The notes beneath the pieces are model-generated. The model saw only the letters and a program-made list of their open reading frames with translations, made no database searches and was not told the origin of the DNA. A stretch of 27,246 nt of DNA. Source: Bacillota bacterium. GTDB lineage: Bacteria; Bacillota; Bacilli; Paenibacillales; Paenibacillaceae. The translations under genes and the position numbers were made by a program. The stretch's first letter is position 1. The number at the start of each line of letters is the position of its first letter. The stretch spans positions 1-27,246 of the forward strand of contig JAEZCJ010000216.1 of NCBI GenBank assembly GCA_023433615.1. The letters run 5' to 3'. Of this stretch, positions 22,705 through 27,246 are shown piece after piece.

Positions 22705-24291
22705 TTATTCCTCGGATCCTCTCGGACGACCGGCGCCGTAGCTGCTGCCGCCGCGGTAGCCGCCGCTGCCGCCGTCACGGCCTTCGCTGCGTCCGCGATA
22801 TCCGCCGCCGCTGCTGCTGCTGCCGCGATATCCGCCGCCGGAGCGTCCGTCACGCGAACCGCTGCTGCCGCCGCGGTAGCCGCCGCCCGATGGACGACCG
22901 CCGCCGCTGCCGAACGAGCTGCCGGAGAACCGGCGTCCGTTGGAGCGCACGTCCGGACGACGCTTCTTGGCGCGAATCGGATCCTCTGGCGTGAGTTCAA
23001 CGTTCACGTCCTTCTTCTCGCCCGTGATCAGCTTAATCGCTGCGGCAAGCAAGTGGACCGAATCGTACTGCTCAAGCAGTTGAATCGAGATGCCTTTATA
23101 CTCTTGGAATTCTTCGTTCTGCACGACCTCGATCAGGCGCTCTGCCGTGAGGCGCTGCTTGCCTTCGATCGCCTCCGCTAGGCTAGGCAGCGGCTTCTTC
23201 GCGATACGCTGGCGCGTCACCTTCTCGATGAAGTGTAGATGATCGATCTCGCGCGGCGTGACGAACGACCAAGCCGTCCCTTCTTTGCCTGCGCGGCCGG
23301 TACGGCCGATCCGGTGAACGTAGCTCTCAGGATCCTGCGGCAAGTCGAAGTTGATGACGTGCGTAACGCCGGATACGTCCAGTCCGCGTGCGGCAACGTC
23401 CGTTGCGACGAGCACGTCGATGCTGCCGTCACGGAATTTGCGCATGACCGCATCGCGCTGGTTCTGCGACAAGTCGCCATGCAGGCCGTCTGCCGAATAC
23501 CCGCGCTTCTGCAGCGCTTCGCTCAGCTCGTCGACGCGGCGCTTCGTGCGGCCGAATACGATCGCAAGCTCAGGCGACTCCATGTCCAAGAGACGGCTGA
23601 TCGCTTCGAACTTCTGACGCTCGTGCACTTCGATGTATGCCTGTTCGATGCTAGGCGCGGTAATGTTCTTCGGAATGACCGATACATGCTCCGGATTGCG
23701 CAGGAATTGCTGAGCCAGCCGTTGGATGTTCGGAGGCATCGTAGCGGAGAAGAGCATCGTCTGCCGTTCCGTAGGCACCATGCCGAGGATCGTCGTGATG
23801 TCCTCCATGAAGCCCATGTCGAGCATTTCGTCTGCTTCGTCAAGCACGACGGTCTGGACGTCGTCCAGCTTGATCGTCTTGCGGTTGATGTGGTCGAGCA
23901 GTCGACCAGGGGTACCGATAATGATGTGCGGACGCTTCTTCAGCGCGCGGATTTGACGTCCGATATCTTGACCGCCGTAGATCGGCAGGGAACGAACGCC
24001 TTTGTAACGTGCCAGCTTGCCGATCTCTTCGGCAACCTGAATGGCCAGCTCACGCGTCGGCGTCATGATCAGCGCCACGATCCGGTCTTCGCTGACCGGA
24101 ATTTTGTTGATGAGCGGAATGCCGAATGCTGCCGTCTTACCCGTACCGGTCTGCGCTTGTCCAATCAAGTCCTGCCCGGTCATTGCGATTGGTACCGCTT
24201 TGTCCTGAATCGGGGTCGACTCTTCGAAGCCCAATTCCGTGATTGCTTGAAGCACTTTCGCTTCCAGCCCAAATTCTGCAAATGTTTTCAA
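22705..24291 (-). CDS. cshA: DEAD-box RNA helicase, CshA type, with RGG tail
   Basis: A 528-residue helicase. Visible motifs in order: Q-motif region (FAEFGLEAKV, STPIQ), Walker A AQTGTGKT (46-53), PTRELA, GTPGR, D151-E-A-D154, SAT, then in domain 2 ARGLDV and HRIGRTGRAGKEG. After the helicase core comes a region typical of CshA (about 370-430), then a low-complexity tail of about 95 residues rich in G, R, S and Y with repeated YRGG/YRG units, which should bind RNA. CshA proteins act in ribosome assembly, cold adaptation and the RNA degradosome. The start is TTG at 24291 with AAGGAG about 12 bases upstream; the nearby ATG (24304) would encode only MRKV before a stop that overlaps the TTG. Confidence 0.93.
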   Translation of the reverse strand: MKTFAEFGLEAKVLQAITELGFEESTPIQDKAVPIAMTGQDLIGQAQTGTGKTAAFGIPLINKIPVSEDRIVALIMTPTRELAIQVAEEIGKLARYKGVRSLPIYGGQDIGRQIRALKKRPHIIIGTPGRLLDHINRKTIKLDDVQTVVLDEADEMLDMGFMEDITTILGMVPTERQTMLFSATMPPNIQRLAQQFLRNPEHVSVIPKNITAPSIEQAYIEVHERQKFEAISRLLDMESPELAIVFGRTKRRVDELSEALQKRGYSADGLHGDLSQNQRDAVMRKFRDGSIDVLVATDVAARGLDVSGVTHVINFDLPQDPESYVHRIGRTGRAGKEGTAWSFVTPREIDHLHFIEKVTRQRIAKKPLPSLAEAIEGKQRLTAERLIEVVQNEEFQEYKGISIQLLEQYDSVHLLAAAIKLITGEKKDVNVELTPEDPIRAKKRRPDVRSNGRRFSGSSFGSGGGRPSGGGYRGGSSGSRDGRSGGGYRGSSSSGGGYRGRSEGRDGGSGGYRGGSSYGAGRPRGSEE

Positions 24292-24341
24292 ACTTTTCTC
24301 ATACTCCTTCTATTCTGTGCCTACTTGAAAATATCCCAATC

Positions 24342-24350
24342 ATTATAGCA
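24342..24350 (-). promoter_or_regulatory. Extended -10 promoter of cshA
   Basis: On the minus strand TGCTATAAT gives a perfect -10 with an upstream TG, about 50 bases before the TTG start. The -35 region (GGTATT) is poor. CACA/TGTG flanks form a small dyad next to it. Confidence 0.5.
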
Positions 24351-24429
24351 CAGTTGAGATTGTGAATACCAGTGAACGGAAAATGGGGATACTGCTGCTA
24401 ACCAATCCGCCCAAGAAAGGAGACCGCCG

Positions 24430-25260
24430 GTGAAACGAATTGCCCGTACGTGCGGAACGCTGCTGGCCATGACGACCGCTTCGATCTTCATCGCCTTCGG
24501 CTTCAATATGATGCTCGTCCCCCATCGCCTGCTCAGCGGAGGCGTCTCCGGCATTGCCCAAATGATCGGATACGCAGCGGATCTCAATATCAGCCTTCTC
24601 TACTTCTCGCTGAACTTCCCGATTCTGGCATGGGGCTGGTTCGCGCTCGGCCGCCAGTTCGTCGTCTGGAGCGTCTATTCCGTCATTGCCGCCACGCTGG
24701 CGATGCAGTTCATCCCCGTGCGGGCCATCGCCTTCGACCCGCTGCTCGGGGCTGTGTTCGGCGGCGTGATCTTCGGTATCGGCAGCGGGCTTGCCCTGCG
24801 CTTCGGCGGTTCTTCGGGCGGATTCGACATCATCGCCTCGATCTTGACGAGGCGCCGCGACATACCGATCGGCGTGCTGCTGCTCACATTGAACGGAACG
24901 GTCATTACCGCGCTCGGGGTGACGACCTCGGATTGGGACGTGGCCATGTACTCGATGCTGTCGATCTTCGTAGCCGGCAAGGTAATCGACGTTCTGCATA
25001 TCAGGCATGTGAAAGTTACCGTGTTTATTATAACCAGCCAATCCGAAAAGTTATTGGAGAAACTGCTGAAACTTCCGAGGGGCGTTACGGTCATCAAGAC
25101 GAGAGGCGCGTACTCCCAATCGGACAACGAGATGCTGATGACGGTCACGACGAGATACGAGCTGGCCGCGCTTCGCAAAACGATTCGCGCACTCGACAAA
25201 AATGCGTTCGTCAACATCGTCGAAACGGTCGGCGTCATGGGGCAGTTCCGCAGGGATTGA
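24430..25260 (+). CDS. YitT-family membrane protein (DUF161 + DUF2179)
   Basis: A 276-residue protein with five or six N-terminal membrane helices (about 10-200) bearing the YitT signatures GFNMMLVPHRLLSGGVSGIA and GLALRFGGSSGGFDI. A cytosolic DUF2179 domain follows (about 205-270: LPRGVTVIKTRGAYS, NEMLMTVTTRYEL). Members are common in several copies in Firmicutes; the transport substrate is unknown. It starts at GTG 24430, with AAAGGAG seven bases upstream. It is divergent from cshA. No clear terminator follows. Confidence 0.9.
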   Translation: MKRIARTCGTLLAMTTASIFIAFGFNMMLVPHRLLSGGVSGIAQMIGYAADLNISLLYFSLNFPILAWGWFALGRQFVVWSVYSVIAATLAMQFIPVRAIAFDPLLGAVFGGVIFGIGSGLALRFGGSSGGFDIIASILTRRRDIPIGVLLLTLNGTVITALGVTTSDWDVAMYSMLSIFVAGKVIDVLHIRHVKVTVFIITSQSEKLLEKLLKLPRGVTVIKTRGAYSQSDNEMLMTVTTRYELAALRKTIRALDKNAFVNIVETVGVMGQFRRD

Positions 25261-25348
25261 AGCTCGGCACCCGCGCGGCAAAGGCTCATACGATGCCGCT
25301 TACGCATGAATCCCGCGCTTAGACCTGTTATTCCTGTCAATTATCTGC

Positions 25349-25354
25349 TATACT
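25349..25354 (+). promoter_or_regulatory. Candidate -10 element before the 64-residue protein gene
   Basis: TATACT with an upstream TGC (extended -10) lies 83 bases before the small gene. No convincing -35. The rest of 25261-25437 shows nothing clear. Confidence 0.3.
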
Positions 25355-25437
25355 GGTACTGTTTCTGGAAGTGTAGTTTCATGCCATACGTTTCCCCTGT
25401 TTTCTACGAACCTAATTCGAGGAAAGGGTGATGCAAG

Positions 25438-25632
25438 ATGGATATGGAAACTGTTACATTGTCTAGGATCGCTCAGAAGCTGGCCCCCGAATTGGTCCCT
25501 TTCCTAACCGACCGGGAGCTGAACATGAGTATCGTGCTGCGGGAAGGACTGGCCCTGCTGGCGCCGGAGGATGCTGTCGAGATCGTTCAGCACAGCATAT
25601 ACGAGCATCAGAAGCAAATCATGCTGCACTAG
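25438..25632 (+). CDS. Small cytosolic protein, unknown function
   Basis: A 64-residue, mostly helical and acidic product beginning MDMETVTLSRIAQKLAPELV and ending with YEHQKQIMLH. It has no cysteines, signal peptide or membrane helix. It appears real because it has its own ribosome site (AGGAAAGGGTG about seven bases before the ATG), a possible promoter and a strong terminator directly after its stop. The two predicted helices (4-20 and 35-60) suggest a small protein-binding regulator, but this is only a guess. I do not recognise a family. Confidence 0.65.
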   Translation: MDMETVTLSRIAQKLAPELVPFLTDRELNMSIVLREGLALLAPEDAVEIVQHSIYEHQKQIMLH

Positions 25633-25638
25633 CCTCAC

Positions 25639-25675
25639 AGAGGCGGGAACGGTTATACGTTCTCGCCTCTTTTTG
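25639..25675 (+). terminator. Strong intrinsic terminator after the small gene
   Basis: AGAGGCG-GGAACG, loop GTTATA, CGTTC-TCGCCTCT followed by TTTTT. Textbook structure seven bases past the stop codon. Confidence 0.92.
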
Positions 25676-25766
25676 CATTCCCGGCTTGCCAGGAACCGAT
25701 CGACAAGAACATCCATCATTCTACAAATCCTACAAAATACCTGTGTTTGCGGACTCGAATCTGCTC

Positions 25767-25772
25767 TATAAT
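25767..25772 (+). promoter_or_regulatory. -10 element before the DUF4015 gene
   Basis: A perfect TATAAT lies 32 bases before the ATG. The best -35 at 17 bases is TGTTTG, a weak match. Confidence 0.4.
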
Positions 25773-25804
25773 GGAGAGAAATCAATTCGGGGAGCGTTGA
25801 CAAC

Positions 25805-27022
25805 ATGGATTGGGTAATCGCGATTTTATTGTTAATGTACGGCACGTTAACCGGAGCATCGGCGGATCAGCCTGCCTCGCTGGCCAAGCTGCTCGAGCAT
25901 ACGCACGTGGCCATGAATCCTGCCTTAGCGCAGCATGCAGGCGGCGATACGACCGCTGAAGGCACAGATGATGTAAGCGCTGCCGATCAAGAGAACCCGG
26001 CTGTACAAGTCGGCACGGATCCCCAGCCGGATGCGCCGAAGATCAAAGGCGTATACGTGACGTCTCACAGCGCCGGCGGCGCTCGCATGGAGACGCTGCT
26101 CCAACTGCTCCGGGACACGGAGCTCAACAGCATGGTCATCGACGTGAAGGATGATTACGGCTATATCACCTATCCGACAACGAATCCCGAATTGCTGAAG
26201 CTGGGCACGGCTAAGAAGTACATCAAGGATATCGAGGCCATGATGGCGAGGCTGCAAGCCGAAGACGTGTACCCGATCGCCCGAATCGTGGTATTCAAGG
26301 ATACGGTGCTTGCCCGTCAGCATCCGGAGCTGTCGTTCAAGCGCGGAGACGGAACCGTCTGGGAGAATAACAAGGGAGACAGCTTCGTGAATCCCTTCAG
26401 CAAGGAAGTATGGGATTACAACATAGCGCTTGCGAAGGAAGTCGCTGCCCTCGGCTTTAAGGAGATCCAATTCGACTACGTGCGATTCCCCGAGGGCTTC
26501 GAGAAGAAGGCGGATCATCTGCAATACGCGAAGACGGAGGAGAGCCGCGTCGATATCGTGGCCGGTTTCGTCAAGTATGCCAAGGAACAGCTGGAACCGC
26601 TCGGCGTACGGGTATCGGTCGATATTTTCGGCTACGCCGCTTCCGTCCCCGCTGCAGAGGGCATCGGACAAGACTTCGTGAAGATCTCGGAGCACGTCGA
26701 CGTCATCTCCCCGATGGTCTACCCCAGCCATTACAGCACCGGCTGGTTCAACGTGAAGGACCCGGATCGGGATCCCTACGCGACGATTAAGGGATCGATG
26801 GAGGATACGCACGAGAAGCTGGCGCCGATCGCGGACCGCAAGCCGATCATCCGGCCATGGATCCAAGATTTCACGGCCAGCTGGCTGGGCAAGGGGCACT
26901 ATATCAAATACGGCAAGGCCGAGGTCGAAGCACAGATCCAAGCGCTGCATGATACCGGCGTCGAGGAATATCTATTATGGAATGCCGGCAACAAGTATTC
27001 GGAAGGCGTCACGTATAAGTAA
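25805..27022 (+). CDS. Secreted putative glycoside hydrolase (DUF4015, PF13200-like)
   Basis: A 405-residue protein. A hydrophobic N-terminus (DWVIAILLLMYGTLTG) acts as signal peptide or anchor. A low-complexity acidic linker of about 60 residues follows, then a TIM-barrel-like domain from about residue 79. Signature segments are KGVYVTSHSAGG, MVIDVKDDYGYI, IQFDYVRFPEGF and VDIFGYA, and VISPMVYPSHY. The acidic residues in FDYVRFPE and DVKDD are where this family would place catalytic carboxylates. The family is annotated as putative glycosyl hydrolase; the substrate is unknown, with cell-wall or exopolysaccharide possible. The start is supported by GGGGAG ten bases upstream. It is monocistronic and ends at a terminator. 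Confidence 0.88.
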   Translation: MDWVIAILLLMYGTLTGASADQPASLAKLLEHTHVAMNPALAQHAGGDTTAEGTDDVSAADQENPAVQVGTDPQPDAPKIKGVYVTSHSAGGARMETLLQLLRDTELNSMVIDVKDDYGYITYPTTNPELLKLGTAKKYIKDIEAMMARLQAEDVYPIARIVVFKDTVLARQHPELSFKRGDGTVWENNKGDSFVNPFSKEVWDYNIALAKEVAALGFKEIQFDYVRFPEGFEKKADHLQYAKTEESRVDIVAGFVKYAKEQLEPLGVRVSVDIFGYAASVPAAEGIGQDFVKISEHVDVISPMVYPSHYSTGWFNVKDPDRDPYATIKGSMEDTHEKLAPIADRKPIIRPWIQDFTASWLGKGHYIKYGKAEVEAQIQALHDTGVEEYLLWNAGNKYSEGVTYK

Positions 27023-27041
27023 TTGCCATCATCCGCTAGTG

Positions 27042-27077
27042 AGGCAGCCAGACGAGTCGCAAGACTCTCGGCTGCCT
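27042..27077 (+). terminator. Intrinsic terminator after the DUF4015 gene
   Basis: AGGCAGCC and GAGTC, loop GCAA, GACTC and GGCTGCCT, followed by TATTCATTCT. Small mismatches interrupt the stem. Confidence 0.8.
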
Positions 27078-27107
27078 TATTCATTCTATTGGCGACGGAC
27101 CTCATGC

Positions 27108-27122
27108 GCGAATCCGATTCGC
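27108..27122. repeat. Inverted repeat at the intron 3' junction
   Basis: GCGAATC-C-GATTCGC is a perfect 7-bp dyad that abuts the predicted 3' end of the group II intron and would form the first bases of its 3' exon. Confidence 0.45.
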
Positions 27123-27246
27123 TAGAGTGAAGGGCAGATAATACCTGCCCCTCCTCATCAAACCGTACGTGAGGTTTTCCCTCATACGGCTTTCCGATGT
27201 TCGTCATTCATGTGCATACAGATTACAATAGCGTTTTGAGTCCACA
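27123..27246 (-). mobile_element. Group II intron, 3' end (domains V and VI), partial
   Basis: On the minus strand, positions 27192 down to 27160 read as a group II domain V: AAGCCGTATGAGG, a GAAA-type loop and CCTCACGTACGGTTT, with the AGC catalytic triad and the ACGTACGG strand near-identical to consensus. It is followed by a domain VI-like hairpin GGGCAG-GTATTAT-CTGCCC (27132-27150) and an end CTTCACTCTA typical of intron 3' termini. The intron body and the reverse transcriptase/maturase gene, if present, lie beyond the right edge. The 3' boundary at about 27123 is estimated from the CTCTA ending. Confidence 0.8.

Noticed and set aside
22735..22925. GC-rich repetitive stretch (possible tandem repeat or CRISPR-like array)
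   Set aside because: The irregular repeats are codons of the RGG/YRGG tail of the helicase, without constant repeat length or spacers.
24450..25322. 290-residue frame overlapping the YitT gene in another frame
   Set aside because: Arginine- and histidine-rich composition typical of a frame-shifted GC-rich gene; the YitT frame has domain signatures and a good start.
26899..27207. Minus-strand 102-residue frame at the right end
   Set aside because: It crosses intron domain V, a terminator and the DUF4015 gene in antisense; no coding features.
1..27246. tRNA or rRNA genes, CRISPR arrays, prophage or defence cassettes
   Set aside because: I found no cloverleaf, rRNA segment, repeat-spacer array or phage module by eye; the only mobile sequence is the intron end at the right edge.

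Overview
The window looks like chromosomal DNA from a moderately GC-rich Firmicute of the Paenibacillaceae (Paenibacillus, Cohnella or a close relative). Supporting signs are strong GGAGG-type ribosome sites, frequent TTG and GTG starts, a Bacillus-type 4Fe-4S ferredoxin, YitT, YugP, DUF624 and DUF4015 proteins, a copper-amine-oxidase-N domain, a GltC-like LysR regulator and a near-canonical GlnR/TnrA box. All functional calls rest on motifs and remembered family features; no database search was run.

Layout. 1-150: 5' end of pyrD (minus). 349-501: small membrane protein. 529-1968: membrane-anchored L,D-transpeptidase (minus). 2075-7469: a three-gene minus-strand operon encoding a CHASE2 adenylate cyclase, a FecR/coiled-coil/cohesin-like secreted protein and an NHL propeller with a copper-amine-oxidase-N domain. 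It has its own promoter and terminator. 7633-9221: ferredoxin and DNA polymerase IV (minus). 9427-11040: citramalate synthase (plus). 11126-13119: a ResA-like thioredoxin (minus) and a divergent MFS transporter (plus). 13202-13696: a JAMM metallopeptidase that overlaps tail-to-tail with a DEDDh exonuclease. 13661-17032 (minus): ammonium transporter, DUF294 nucleotidyltransferase-like protein and exonuclease. 17431-18606 (plus): MerR regulator with an apparent CTG start, then a YugP metallopeptidase. 18707-20230 (minus): rhomboid protease and GltC-like LysR regulator. 20337-20855: thiol peroxidase. 20953-21345: DUF1499-like protein (minus). About 21507-21689 (minus): 6S RNA. 21765-24291 (minus): DUF624 membrane protein and CshA-type RNA helicase. 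24430-25260: YitT protein. 25438-25632: small unknown protein. 25805-27022: DUF4015 glycoside-hydrolase-like protein. 27123-27246 (minus): the 3' end of a group II intron (domains V and VI).

How it works together. Most of the window is ordinary housekeeping and envelope biology. The cyclase/FecR/NHL operon is the best candidate for a poorly described system: a membrane cyclase with a large extracellular sensor, translationally coupled to a long secreted coiled-coil protein and followed by a secreted beta-propeller. A nitrogen theme surrounds amtB: a perfect TGTNA-N7-TNACA box just downstream of a strong promoter, a GlnD-like nucleotidyltransferase fold next to it, and a GltC-like regulator nearby. 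Several regulatory arrangements also deserve a look: an intrinsic terminator buried inside the JAMM active-site coding region, two opposed promoters sharing one -10 core between tpx and the rhomboid gene, and a LexA-like box with an inverted repeat between dinB and cimA.
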